A stretch of 64,000 bases of DNA from assembly GCF_014931605.1 (NCBI RefSeq), contig NZ_CP053382.1, positions 186,001 to 250,000 on the forward strand. The letters run 5' to 3'. Positions within the stretch are counted from its first letter, which is position 1. Each line of letters begins with the position of its first letter. Source of the stretch: Halomonas sp. MCCC 1A13316 (GTDB taxonomy: Bacteria; Pseudomonadota; Gammaproteobacteria; Pseudomonadales; Halomonadaceae). The position numbers and the translations under genes are program-made. The notes under the pieces were generated by a model, which did not search any database, was not told the origin of the DNA, and saw only the letters and a program-made list of their open reading frames with translations. Below are positions 53,441 to 62,389 of the stretch, in pieces.

Positions 53441-54068
53441 CGCGGCTACCTTCGATTCCCGTACCGATGGCGCCATCCCGGTGGAGTCATCGCTGGCCTA
53501 CAGCTATCACCGCAGCGGCACCCCAAGGGTCGGCCCCCAGAGCCGCGTCACCCTGCGCGAGCGCGCCCTGCTGGGTCACCTGATCCTGCGCGGCGGCGCC
53601 ATCGTCCTCGACGAGGCGGTGCGCGAGGTGCTGGGCCTGGGCCTGCCCGGCCAGCCCCAAGGGCTGGTCGTGGACGCCAGCGGCGAGCGCTCGATCCAGT
53701 GGCTCTCTCCGGATGAGTGGCTGGTGATCGTTCCCGGCGGCGAGGTGTTCGAGCTGGAGACCCGGCTGCGCGAACGCCTCGCGGATGCCCACTATGCCAT
53801 CAGCGACGTCAGCGGCGGCCAGACACTGGTGGAGCTTTCCGGCGAGGCGGCTCGTGAGCTGCTGATGAAGTCGGCGATCTACGATGTCCATCCCAGCCAC
53901 TTCCCGGTGGGCAAGGGGGTGACCACGGTCTTCGCCAAGGCCACCGCCATCATCCGCCGCCCCTCCGAGGAGCGTTGGGAACTGGTGATACGCCGCAGCT
54001 TCGCCGATTATCTCTATCGCTGGCTGCTGGATGCCGGTGCAGAGTATGCCATCGGCGTGGAGAAGTGA
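53433..54068 (+). CDS. soxG: Sarcosine oxidase gamma subunit SoxG
   Basis: A 211-residue subunit with a T-protein-like fold. Typical segments are SIQWLSPDEWLVIVP near residue 88, ISDVSGGQTLVELSG near 124 and VHPSHFPVGKGVTTVFAKA near 150. It overlaps the soxA stop, with GGGAGAG as ribosome site. It completes the SoxBDAG complex and is the last sox gene before a strong terminator. Confidence 0.93.
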   Translation: MSNAATFDSRTDGAIPVESSLAYSYHRSGTPRVGPQSRVTLRERALLGHLILRGGAIVLDEAVREVLGLGLPGQPQGLVVDASGERSIQWLSPDEWLVIVPGGEVFELETRLRERLADAHYAISDVSGGQTLVELSGEAARELLMKSAIYDVHPSHFPVGKGVTTVFAKATAIIRRPSEERWELVIRRSFADYLYRWLLDAGAEYAIGVEK

Positions 54069-54096
54069 CTCGGCGTCTCGTTTGCCAGGCGCGTTT

Positions 54097-54122
54097 GGCC
54101 GGGGTTTCCCCGGCCCTTTTTT
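54097..54122 (+). terminator. Rho-independent terminator of the glyA-soxBDAG operon
   Basis: A perfect eight-base stem (GGCCGGGG at 54097-54104 and CCCCGGCC at 54108-54115) with a TTT loop is followed by C and six T. It suggests purU can be transcribed separately, although it is functionally linked. Confidence 0.92.
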
Positions 54123-54161
54123 CATACGAGCCTATATTGCACTCGCCGCCGGAGGGGTAGC

Positions 54162-55028
54162 ATGAATCGATACGACGACATCTGGATCATGGCCGCGCAG
54201 TGTCCCAGCCGCCTGGGCACCGTGGACGTGGTCACTCGCTTTCTCAAGGAGCGGGGCTGCTACATCACCGAGCAGCAGTCCTTCGACGACCGCTTGAGTG
54301 GTCGCTTCTTCATTCGCACCGAATTCCGTCCCGAGGAGGCCGGCTTCGATGCCGCCGTCTTCCAGACGGCCTTCGCCGAACGCGCCGCCGAGTTCGGGAT
54401 GAGCTTCGAGCTGACGCCGCCAGGGCGGCTGATGCCGGTGGTGATCATGGTCTCCAAGGCCGACCACTGCCTCAACGACCTGCTCTACCGCTACCGCACC
54501 GGCCAGTTGCCGATCGAGATTCGCGCCATCGTCTCCAATCACCCCGATCTGGCATCGCTGGCGGAGTGGCATGGTATTCCCTACCACCACTTCCCGATCA
54601 CGCCGCAGACCAAGGCCGAGCAGGAAGCCCAGGTGCGGGAGGTGATCGATGCCAGCGGGGCCGAGCTGGTCATCCTGGCGCGCTACATGCAGGTGCTCTC
54701 GAGCGAGATGTGCACCAGGCTCTCCGGCCGCGCGATCAACATCCACCACTCGCTGCTGCCCGGCTTCAAGGGTGCGCGCCCCTACCACCAGGCCTACGAG
54801 AAGGGAGTGAAGCTGGTCGGCGCCACCGCCCACTACATCAACGACGACCTGGACGAGGGGCCGATCATCACTCAGGGCGTTGAAACGGTCGGCCACGCCG
54901 ACTACCCGGAGGATCTCGTTGCCAAGGGCCGCGACATCGAGTGCCTCACCCTTGCTCGTGCGGTGGCCCTGCACGTGGAGCGGCGCGTCTTCCTGAATAC
55001 CAGCCGTACGGTTATCTTCGAGCGCTGA
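54162..55028 (+). CDS. purU: Formyltetrahydrofolate deformylase PurU
   Basis: A 288-residue enzyme that hydrolyses 10-formyl-tetrahydrofolate to formate and tetrahydrofolate. An N-terminal ACT domain (about 7-85, CPSRLGTVDVVTRFLKERG) precedes the formyltransferase domain with VIMVSKADHCLNDLLYR near 97, ISNHPDL-type strand near 127, the catalytic region ILARYMQVLS near 169, and NIHHSLLPGFKGARPY near 191. It rids the cell of excess C1 units created by sarcosine oxidase and restores free tetrahydrofolate. A GGAGGGG ribosome site precedes the ATG. Confidence 0.95.
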   Translation: MNRYDDIWIMAAQCPSRLGTVDVVTRFLKERGCYITEQQSFDDRLSGRFFIRTEFRPEEAGFDAAVFQTAFAERAAEFGMSFELTPPGRLMPVVIMVSKADHCLNDLLYRYRTGQLPIEIRAIVSNHPDLASLAEWHGIPYHHFPITPQTKAEQEAQVREVIDASGAELVILARYMQVLSSEMCTRLSGRAINIHHSLLPGFKGARPYHQAYEKGVKLVGATAHYINDDLDEGPIITQGVETVGHADYPEDLVAKGRDIECLTLARAVALHVERRVFLNTSRTVIFER

Positions 55029-55112
55029 GTCCTCTCCCCGGCGCGATGCCATTGAGCCCGCGGCCGGAGCAGGCTAGCTTGGTGGGCAAACCACGCCCAC
55101 CAGGAGGCTCGC

Positions 55113-57170
55113 ATGGCTGCCCCGCACGACGAACACGACCCCCATCTTTGGCTGGAAGAGGTCGAGGGCGAGCGCGCCCTGGCCTGGGTGAAGGAGCGCA
55201 ACGCCGAGAGCCAGGCGCAGCTGACAGATTCACCCGGCTTCGCTGAGCTGCGCGATGACCTCCAGGCCATTCTCGAAGCCGACGATCGCATCCCCTTCGT
55301 GGTCAAGCGCGGCGAGCACGTCTACAACTTCTGGCAGGATCGCGACCATCCCCGCGGGCTGTGGCGGCGTACCACGCTTACCGAGTACCGCAAGGCACGC
55401 CCCGAGTGGGAGGTACTGGTCGACCTCGACGCGCTCAACGCCGAGGAGGGCGAGAACTGGGTGTGGCACGGCGCCCACTGCCTGCGTCCCGAATCGCCCG
55501 ACGCGCCCTGGCGGCACTGCCTGGTGTCACTCTCCCGCGGCGGTGCCGACGCCGACGTCACCCGCGAGTTCGATCTGGTGGAGAAGCGCTGGGTCGAGGC
55601 GGGCTTCTTCCGCCCCGAGGCCAAGGGCAGCCTGGGCTGGATCGACCGCGACAACGTCTACGTCCAGACCGATTTCGGCCAGGGCTCGATGACCAGCTCC
55701 GGCTACCCGCGCATCGTCAAGCAGTGGCGGCGCGGCACGCCGCTCACCGAGGCCGAGACGATCTTCGAGGGCGAGCCCGGCGACATGGCGGTTGGTGCCG
55801 GCCACGATTCCACGCCGGGCTTCGAGCGCGACTTCGTCAGCCGCGCCCGCGCCTTCTACGACAACGAGCTCTACCTGCGCGAGGCCGACGGCCACCTGCG
55901 CCGCATCGAGGTGCCCAACTCCGCCCATAAGCAGGTGCACCGCGAGTGGCTAATCGTGGAACTGCGCGAACCCTGGGAAGTGAATGGCACCACCCATCCC
56001 GCCGGGGCGCTGCTGATCGCCGACTTCGACGCCTTCATGGCCGGGGAGCGCGACCTGCGCGTGCTGTTCACCCCCACCGAGCGCACCTCGCTCTCCGACG
56101 TGACCTGGACCCGCCGCCACCTGATCCTCACCGTGCTCGACGAGGTAAAGCATCGGCTCTTCGTGCTGACTCCCGAAGCCGGGCAGTGGCAGCCCGAGCC
56201 GCTGGAAGGCGCGCCGACGCTCGGCAGCGTCAGCGTGAGCGCGGTGGACGACGAGGAGAGTGACGACGTTTTCCTGATCGTCAGCGACTACCTGACCCCG
56301 ACCACGCTACTGCATGGCCGGGCCGGCGAGGCACTGGAAAAACTCAAGCAGGCGCCGGCGCTGTTCGATGCCGAGGGCCTCGAGGTCACCCAGCACTTCG
56401 CCACCAGCGAGGACGGCACGCCGGTTCCCTACTTCCAGGTGGCGCGGCGCGGCCTCGAACCAAACGGCGAGCATTCGACCCTGCTCTACGGCTACGGCGG
56501 CTTCGAGGTACCGCTGCTGCCCGGCTACAGTCCCGGAGTGGGGCGCGCCTGGCTCATCCAGGGTGGCGTCTACGTGGTGGCCAACATTCGCGGCGGCGGC
56601 GAGTACGGCCCGCGCTGGCACCAGGCGGCACTGCGCGAAAAGCGCCACAAGGCGTTCGAGGACTTCGCCGCGGTGGCTGAGGACCTGATCGAGCGCGGCG
56701 TCACCTCGCCGCAGCGGCTGGGCATCCAGGGCGGCTCCAACGGTGGCCTGCTGGTGGGCAATATGCTCACCCGCTATCCGCAGTTGCTGGGCGCCGTGGT
56801 GTGCCAGGTACCGCTGCTCGACATGCGCCGCTACCACCTGTTGCTGGCCGGTGCCTCGTGGATGGCCGAGTACGGCGACCCCGAGGGTGACGACTGGGAG
56901 TTCCTGCGCGATGTCTCGCCCTACCACAACCTCGACCCTACGGCCGATTATCCCCCGCTGCTGCTGATGACCAGCACCCGAGACGACCGCGTCCACCCGG
57001 GGCACGCGCGCAAGATGATGGCGCGCATGCGCGAGCAGGGGCATGAAGCCATCTATTACGAGAATATCGAAGGCGGCCACGGCGGCGCGGCCGACAACCC
57101 TCAGCGCGCGCATATGCAGGCGCTGGCGTTCGCGTTTCTTGGCCAGCAACTCTTGGGCGAGCAGGCGTGA
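55113..57170 (+). CDS. Prolyl oligopeptidase family serine peptidase (S9A)
   Basis: A 685-residue cytosolic S9A peptidase without signal sequence: N-terminal beta-propeller (about 70-410) and C-terminal alpha/beta-hydrolase domain. The catalytic serine lies in GGSNGG near residue 545, the aspartate in STRDDRVHP near 630 and the histidine in EGGHGG near 663; RGGGEYGPRWHQAAL near 495 is also typical. It cleaves short peptides, usually after proline. Its link with the surrounding methylamine genes is unclear; a proline-related theme with N-methylproline demethylase nearby is possible. Confidence 0.92.
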   Translation: MAAPHDEHDPHLWLEEVEGERALAWVKERNAESQAQLTDSPGFAELRDDLQAILEADDRIPFVVKRGEHVYNFWQDRDHPRGLWRRTTLTEYRKARPEWEVLVDLDALNAEEGENWVWHGAHCLRPESPDAPWRHCLVSLSRGGADADVTREFDLVEKRWVEAGFFRPEAKGSLGWIDRDNVYVQTDFGQGSMTSSGYPRIVKQWRRGTPLTEAETIFEGEPGDMAVGAGHDSTPGFERDFVSRARAFYDNELYLREADGHLRRIEVPNSAHKQVHREWLIVELREPWEVNGTTHPAGALLIADFDAFMAGERDLRVLFTPTERTSLSDVTWTRRHLILTVLDEVKHRLFVLTPEAGQWQPEPLEGAPTLGSVSVSAVDDEESDDVFLIVSDYLTPTTLLHGRAGEALEKLKQAPALFDAEGLEVTQHFATSEDGTPVPYFQVARRGLEPNGEHSTLLYGYGGFEVPLLPGYSPGVGRAWLIQGGVYVVANIRGGGEYGPRWHQAALREKRHKAFEDFAAVAEDLIERGVTSPQRLGIQGGSNGGLLVGNMLTRYPQLLGAVVCQVPLLDMRRYHLLLAGASWMAEYGDPEGDDWEFLRDVSPYHNLDPTADYPPLLLMTSTRDDRVHPGHARKMMARMREQGHEAIYYENIEGGHGGAADNPQRAHMQALAFAFLGQQLLGEQA

Positions 57171-57863
57171 CTAGGAGACGGCTTCAGACACAGAACCATG
57201 CCGGGCCTGGAAGCGCTGCAGCTCGCGAGACTGCGGCGCTTTCCCGGTGAAGATCTCGACATAGGCGGGGATGCGCCGCATGCGTACCTCCAGTGCTTCC
57301 TGGGTCTTCATCGAGATATAGCCGATCTGGGTAAGGTAGATGGTGCGGCCGCGAACGTTGGCCGCCAGCGGCTCATAGCCGTAGCGCTCGAACATGCGCG
57401 TCAGCGCTGCGATGCGCGTCTCGTCTGCGACATCGATCTCCCTCGATACTTCCTCCGACTGCAATGCCCAACTGCGCATGGCGAACTCCAGTTGGGAGTC
57501 GAACAGCTCGGGGTCCAGCCAGCAGTCGAAGACGTTGAGGATCGCCTCGGTAATGCCCTCGGCATAGGCCTCGGTCTGCCGCACCAGGCCCTGGGTATTC
57601 TTCTCCCGCCAGCGCTCGACCAAGGCCTCCAGCAGCGCCTCGCGATCCTTGAAGAACCAGTAGAAGCTGGTTCGCGAGACGTCGAGCCGCTTGGCCAGTG
57701 GCAGAATCCGCACGCTGTCGACACCGGAGTCGAGCAACAGCCCGAAGGCGGCGTCGAGCCAGGCATCGCGGGAGCCTTTCCACTTGGTGTTGGGCTTGTC
57801 GGTTGATGATGGCATCGAGGCGTTTCCAAGATCCGGAGCGGGTGAATGTACAGGAGAGTACAT
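57171..57863 (-). CDS. TetR-family transcription repressor
   Basis: A 230-residue TetR protein with an N-terminal helix-turn-helix (about 35-85; ILPLAKRLDVSRTSFYWFFKDREALLEAL) and a helical effector domain. It lies 29 bases downstream of the N-methylproline-demethylase-like gene, same strand. A palindrome ATGTAC-N6-GTACAT covers its start codon and ribosome site, and the same element precedes the flavoprotein gene, so it probably represses both. The AAGGAGG signal favours the ATG at 57863 despite short spacing; an ATG 16 codons later is an alternative. Confidence 0.88.
   Translation of the reverse strand: MYSPVHSPAPDLGNASMPSSTDKPNTKWKGSRDAWLDAAFGLLLDSGVDSVRILPLAKRLDVSRTSFYWFFKDREALLEALVERWREKNTQGLVRQTEAYAEGITEAILNVFDCWLDPELFDSQLEFAMRSWALQSEEVSREIDVADETRIAALTRMFERYGYEPLAANVRGRTIYLTQIGYISMKTQEALEVRMRRIPAYVEIFTGKAPQSRELQRFQARHGSVSEAVS
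57846..57863 (-). promoter_or_regulatory. Operator copy 1, ATGTAC-N6-GTACAT, at the tetR start
   Basis: ATGTACAGGAGAGTACAT is an 18-base palindrome with six-base arms. It contains the start codon of the TetR gene, suggesting direct self-repression of transcription or initiation. Confidence 0.75.
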
Positions 57864-57892
57864 TTTCCTCCTTGCATGACCAAGTCACCATC

Positions 57893-59944
57893 CTAGATAT
57901 CCTTGACCAACCGCAGGGCGTCGTAGATGGCGGCATGTGTGTTGCGCGACTCAACGGCGTCGCCGATGCGGAACAGTTGGAAACCTTCGTTGGTATTGCG
58001 AACGACGGCCTGGGGCCGCCCGACGATCAGGTCCTCGTAGTTCACCTCGCCACCATTGCTCGAGTGTGGCTTGAGCTCGAAATAGACGTCTGCCATCGGC
58101 GTGATGCCGTAGTTGACCACTACCTGGTCGATGCGTCGTTCGTGGTTCAGGTCCTGCTTGCCTGGAGAGACGTAGTCACTGTTGATCTTGGCGAGCAGCT
58201 CGCTGCCGTCCCGCTGCACGGACTTCAGCCGGTAAGTGGGCGTGAAGGTGACGTTGGGACGCTGCAAGGAGCGCATGTAGGGCACCAGGTTCATGGCCAT
58301 GATCTCCGCCGAGAAGGTGCGGTCCGGCGTCATGATCTCGAGCTCGGCCCCGGTGGCGGCGATGATCTCCGCCGCCTGCATGGCAGCATGGTCGCCGGCA
58401 TCATCAAACAACAGTACCCGGCTGCCCGGCGGCACGTGCCCGGAAAGAATGTCCCAGGTAGTGACCACCAGCTCGTGCCCGACCTCGGGCCGATCCTCCA
58501 TGGGATAGCCGCCGGTGGCCACGATCACCACGTCCGGCTTTTCGGCGAGCACGTCCTCGACTTCGGCCCAGACGTTGTAGCGGATCTCGACGCCGAGCGC
58601 CTCGCAGCGTTCCAGGCGCCAATCGATGATGCCCATCATCTCGCGGCGCCGCTCGCTCTGCGCCGTGAGGCGCACTTGTCCTCCGGCATCGCTGGCGGCT
58701 TCCAGTACCACTACCTCATGGCCCCGCTCGCCGGCGACGCGGGCGGCTTCGAGCCCTGCGGGTCCGGCGCCGATGATCACCACCCGGCGCTGCTGCGCTG
58801 CCTTGGGGATGGTATGGGGCATGGTAGTTTCGCGACCGGTAGCCGCGTTGTGAATGCAGTAGGCGGCACCGCCCTGGTAGATGCGATCGAGGCAATAGTT
58901 GGCCCCGACGCAGGGGCGAATCTCTTCTTCACGGCCTTCGACGATCTTGCGCACGATGTGTGGGTCGGCCATGTGGGCGCGGGTCATGCCGATCATGTCG
59001 ACCTTGCCCGAGGCGATGGCATGGCGGGCAGTGGCGACGTCCTGGATCTTGGCGCCATGGAAGGTGGGAAAATCGACCTGTCGCTTGATCTCGCCGGCAA
59101 AGTCGAGGTGAGGGGCGCTGGGCATGCCCTGGATGGGAATCACGTCGGTGAGCCCCGGGTCGGTGTCGATATGCCCGCGCACCACGTTGAGGAAATCGAC
59201 CAGACCGCTGTCCTTCAGGCGCTGCGAGATCGCCATGCCGTCGCTGGCCGTCAGTCCGCCCGGAAGCATCTCGTCGCCGGTGAAGCGCACGCCGACGATG
59301 AAATCTTCGCCGACCCGCTTACGAATGGCGCGCAGCACGTCGAAGGTGAAGCGCAGCCGGTTGTCGAGATCGCCCCCGTAGGGCGCCTCGAGGGTATTGG
59401 TCAGCGGCGACCAGAACTGATCCATCAGGTGGCCGTAGGCCTGCAGCTCGATGCCGTCGAGGCCGGCCGCATGCATGCGCTCGGCGGCGTCGGCGTAGTC
59501 GCGGATCAGGCGCTCGATGTCCCACTCCTCGACCTGCTTGGGAAAGGCGCGGTGGGACGCTTCGCGACGGTGCGAGGCCGATACCGCCGGCAACCAGTCG
59601 CCCTTGTCCCAGCGGGTGCGCCGGCCCAGATGCGTCAGCTGGATCATCACCGCCGTGCCGTGCTTGTGACAGGCGTCGGTCAGCTCACGCATCCACGGCA
59701 CCACCTCATCCTTGTAGGCCAGGATGTTGTTGAACACCGGCGGACTATCCTTGGCCACCGCCGCGGACCCTGCAGTCATGGTCAGGCCAAGGCCGGCCTT
59801 GGCCCGCTCGACGTGATAGGCCCGGTAGAGCTCCTTGGGCATCCCGTCCTCAGGGTAGGCGGGCTCATGGGAGGTCATCATGAGCCGGTTCTTGAGGGTG
59901 AGATGCTTGAGCTGGAAGGGCTGCAGCAGCGGGTCGTTAGCCAT
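57893..59944 (-). CDS. NADH:flavin oxidoreductase, N-methylproline demethylase-like
   Basis: A 683-residue two-module flavoenzyme of the dimethylamine/trimethylamine dehydrogenase and 2,4-dienoyl-CoA reductase type. The N-terminal FMN TIM barrel has LKNRLMMTSHEPAY near residue 18, and a cysteine set (CVGANYCLDRIYQGGAAYC, about 337-355) for a [4Fe-4S] cluster. The C-terminal half has a FAD/NAD fold with VVIIGAGPAGLEAARVAGERGHEV near 379. It most resembles enzymes annotated as N-methylproline demethylase, acting in stachydrine (proline betaine) breakdown; DgcA-type relatives act on dimethylglycine. A 17-codon longer frame lacks a ribosome site. A neighbouring proC fits a proline product. Confidence 0.85.
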   Translation of the reverse strand: MANDPLLQPFQLKHLTLKNRLMMTSHEPAYPEDGMPKELYRAYHVERAKAGLGLTMTAGSAAVAKDSPPVFNNILAYKDEVVPWMRELTDACHKHGTAVMIQLTHLGRRTRWDKGDWLPAVSASHRREASHRAFPKQVEEWDIERLIRDYADAAERMHAAGLDGIELQAYGHLMDQFWSPLTNTLEAPYGGDLDNRLRFTFDVLRAIRKRVGEDFIVGVRFTGDEMLPGGLTASDGMAISQRLKDSGLVDFLNVVRGHIDTDPGLTDVIPIQGMPSAPHLDFAGEIKRQVDFPTFHGAKIQDVATARHAIASGKVDMIGMTRAHMADPHIVRKIVEGREEEIRPCVGANYCLDRIYQGGAAYCIHNAATGRETTMPHTIPKAAQQRRVVIIGAGPAGLEAARVAGERGHEVVVLEAASDAGGQVRLTAQSERRREMMGIIDWRLERCEALGVEIRYNVWAEVEDVLAEKPDVVIVATGGYPMEDRPEVGHELVVTTWDILSGHVPPGSRVLLFDDAGDHAAMQAAEIIAATGAELEIMTPDRTFSAEIMAMNLVPYMRSLQRPNVTFTPTYRLKSVQRDGSELLAKINSDYVSPGKQDLNHERRIDQVVVNYGITPMADVYFELKPHSSNGGEVNYEDLIVGRPQAVVRNTNEGFQLFRIGDAVESRNTHAAIYDALRLVKDI

Positions 59945-60008
59945 GGTCGGGTCTCGCTCTTGTTGTACGTTGCAAAGACAGTAGCGCGTGTACATCCTGG
60001 TCGTCTAA

Positions 60009-60026
60009 ATGTACATTGGTGTACAT
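60009..60026 (-). promoter_or_regulatory. Operator copy 2, ATGTAC-N6-GTACAT, upstream of the demethylase-like gene
   Basis: ATGTACATTGGTGTACAT has the same six-base arms and six-base spacer as the element at the tetR start. An extra GTACAT half-site lies nearby (around 59990-59995). It sits between the demethylase-like gene and the divergent proC and could control both. Confidence 0.78.
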
Positions 60027-60117
60027 CTATTGGGAAGAATTTCACCTGCGAATTTCGTCATGAGGTAGCAAGAGCCATCAACGGCGATGTCGGACCCGAC
60101 CCGAGGAGGTGGAAACT

Positions 60118-60912
60118 ATGTCGCAAGACGCTGTTATCGGGATCATCGGTGGGCAGGGTTGGATGGGACGTGCGCTCGGCATTGCCTTGCTGGAGCGAAA
60201 CATCGTCTCTCCCGAACGACTCGTGATCTCCTCGCGCGCCTCTCGCGCCGAGGCCTACCGCGACTGGCCCGGCGTGCGTTGCGTCAAGGACAACCGCGAG
60301 CTGGTCGCCCTGGCGGGTGTCGTCGTGCTCTCTGTGCGCCCGGAAGATCTCGCCAGCCTCGATGTCGAGTTGGACGACAAGCTGGTCATCTCGCTGCTGG
60401 CGATGGCCTCCCTGCAGGAGGTCGCCAGCCAGGTGGGCAGCAGTCGGGTGGTGCGCGCCATGCCCAACGCCGCGGCGGAGATCCGTCGGGCCTACTTTCC
60501 ATGGTTTGCCTCACCGCAGGTCAGCGTCGCCGATAAGCGTCTCGTTCAGGCGCTACTGGCGAGCTGCGGCACGGCGCGGGAGCTTCCCACCGAGCACGAT
60601 CTCGATTACCTGACGGCCCTGAGCGGTGCAGGGCCCGCTTACCCAGCGTTGCTCGCCCAATCGATGCTGGAGCATGCCCGGAGCGCAGGGCTCTCCGACG
60701 AGATCGCCCGAGAGGCCGTCATGCAGACCCTGGTGGGCGGCAGCCTGCTACTGGAGAAGCTGGGTACCGAGCCCGGCGACATGGTGGAGCGGCTGATTGC
60801 CTATGACGGCACCACGGCCAAGGGGTTGCGGACGATGCTGGATGAGGGAATCGTGCAGACGATTCATCACGGCCTCGATGCGGCGCATCGGGCAGCCACT
60901 GGCTCAGGGTAG
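60118..60912 (+). CDS. proC: Pyrroline-5-carboxylate reductase ProC
   Basis: A 264-residue NAD(P)-dependent reductase. The nucleotide-binding motif GIIGGQGWMGRAL is at residues about 7-19, VVLSVRPEDL near 69, RAMPNAAAEI near 118 and the C-terminal signature LSGAGPAYPALLAQSM near 170. An excellent GAGGAGGT ribosome site sets the ATG at 60118. It normally makes proline from pyrroline-5-carboxylate. Being divergent from an N-methylproline-demethylase-like gene and sharing its operator region, it may have a special role in proline betaine or N-methylproline metabolism. It overlaps the convergent thioesterase gene by nine bases. Confidence 0.9.
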   Translation: MSQDAVIGIIGGQGWMGRALGIALLERNIVSPERLVISSRASRAEAYRDWPGVRCVKDNRELVALAGVVVLSVRPEDLASLDVELDDKLVISLLAMASLQEVASQVGSSRVVRAMPNAAAEIRRAYFPWFASPQVSVADKRLVQALLASCGTARELPTEHDLDYLTALSGAGPAYPALLAQSMLEHARSAGLSDEIAREAVMQTLVGGSLLLEKLGTEPGDMVERLIAYDGTTAKGLRTMLDEGIVQTIHHGLDAAHRAATGSG

Positions 60913-61368
60913 AGAGCGAGGAATGCCGATACGCCGACCGGCGGCCTGCGGCCAGGCGTCGGCTTCGGCCCGCGGCACGGCCTCGATGGCATCGACCACG
61001 GCGGGCGGGAACGGGGCGGGCCGGTTCTGGTGCGTATCGATGCCCATCAGCATCTGCTCGCTGGTAGCCAGCAGCTCGCCGTTGTCGTCGTGCATGGTGA
61101 AGAACAGGTGCAGTCGCTTGGCGTCGCGATCGAGCAGCAGCACGTCGACGGTCAGCGCTTGCCCTTGGTGGGCCTCGCGCCTGTAGCAGAGGTGGGTCTC
61201 GAGAGTGAAAAGCGTATGACCCAAGCGTTCGCGCCCTTCGTCATCGAGCCCTATCCGTTCCATCAGCGTATCCACCGCCAGCGAGAAGACTCGGGCGTAT
61301 TCGGCATCGTTCATATGGCCGTTGTAATCGACCCACTCCGGGGCGACTCGGGTCGTCAGTAGCTGCAT
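60904..61368 (-). CDS. 4-hydroxybenzoyl-CoA-type thioesterase (CdhB/betainyl-CoA thioesterase-like)
   Basis: A 154-residue single hotdog-fold thioesterase. The family opening PEWVDYNGHMNDAEYARVF (residues about 9-27) contains the catalytic aspartate of this group (D13 region), followed by TLFTLETHLCYRREAHQGQ and LFFTMHDDNGELLATSEQML. It looks like proteins that act in carnitine catabolism (betainyl-CoA thioesterase). The frame is open much further upstream, but the ATG at 61368 has a GAGG signal and begins the conserved region. No other carnitine gene is seen in the window. Confidence 0.82.
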   Translation of the reverse strand: MQLLTTRVAPEWVDYNGHMNDAEYARVFSLAVDTLMERIGLDDEGRERLGHTLFTLETHLCYRREAHQGQALTVDVLLLDRDAKRLHLFFTMHDDNGELLATSEQMLMGIDTHQNRPAPFPPAVVDAIEAVPRAEADAWPQAAGRRIGIPRSLP

Positions 61369-61584
61369 TGGTTCCTCTGCTCGAATGATCCCATGGCGGG
61401 AAACGCAACTGTCCACCATCGATATGGTGCTGAAAAGCTTATTGAGGTAATTATGGCTGCCTTGGTTAAGGTAGGGGAAAACCCTCCCGGTGTGATACCC
61501 CGGAAACGCTTTGAGTGTGGATAATATGATGCCATCGCTGCGCCTCTCCCTTGGCACGCACATAGGCTCTACCATGAGGTCCCG

Positions 61585-62352
61585 ATGCTGATGCTGGAAC
61601 TGCTCTCGCCGCTGTCGGCCGGGGTCAACCTGGGCCTGGTGCTGCTCTCGGTGCTGACCTCGGCGCTCTCGGCGGCGGCCGGCATCGGTGGGGGCACGCT
61701 GCTGATCATTGCCATGGCCCAGGTGATGCCGGCCACGGCACTTATCCCGGTGCACGGCATGGTGCAGCTCGGCTCCAATGGCGGCCGCGCGCTGATGACC
61801 TGGCGTCACATTCGCCGCGATATCGTCGCGGCGTTCCTGCCTGGGGTGGTGGTCGGTGCCTTGGTCGCGGCCTGGCTGCTGATCCGCCTGCCCCATGGCG
61901 TGCTGGAGCTGTGCATCGCCGCCTTCGTGCTCTACTCCTGCTGGGGCCCGGGTCTGCCCCAGCGGGCAGTGGGGCGCACCGGCACCGTGATCGCCGGTGC
62001 CGTCACCACCCTGCTTTCCAGTCTGGTGGGTGCCAGCGGCCCCATGGTGGCCTCGTTCATCAAGATCGGCATGAGCGAACGGCTGCCGCGGGTAGCCACC
62101 TTCGCTACCTGCATGACGCTGCAGCATCTCACCAAGGCGTTCATCTTCGGCTTCGCCGGGTTCGTCTTTCGCGACTGGCTGGGGCTGATGCTGGTGATGG
62201 TGGCGGCGGGCTTCGCGGGTACCTGGCTGGGCCTGCGCCTGCTGCACCGGGTCAGCGACCATCGCTTCGACTTTCTCTTCAAGTGGGTGTTGACGCTGCT
62301 GGCGCTGCGCTTGATCTGGCTGGGCGCAGAGCGCCTGTTGGGGTTAGGCTGA
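61585..62352 (+). CDS. TauE/SafE family membrane permease
   Basis: A 255-residue membrane protein with about eight helices of the TauE/SafE (sulfite exporter) family. Typical features are the N-terminal SAAAGIGGGTLLIIAMAQVMP half-repeat and the second half-repeat STLLSSLVGASGPMVASFI-like segment near residue 150. Family members move sulfite, sulfoacetate or other small organic anions; the substrate here is unknown. Neighbouring genes do not form an evident operon with it. Confidence 0.87.
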   Translation: MLMLELLSPLSAGVNLGLVLLSVLTSALSAAAGIGGGTLLIIAMAQVMPATALIPVHGMVQLGSNGGRALMTWRHIRRDIVAAFLPGVVVGALVAAWLLIRLPHGVLELCIAAFVLYSCWGPGLPQRAVGRTGTVIAGAVTTLLSSLVGASGPMVASFIKIGMSERLPRVATFATCMTLQHLTKAFIFGFAGFVFRDWLGLMLVMVAAGFAGTWLGLRLLHRVSDHRFDFLFKWVLTLLALRLIWLGAERLLGLG

Positions 62353-62389
62353 GGGAATAAGGGCTGGCTTATTCGGAAAGGAGTCTGTC

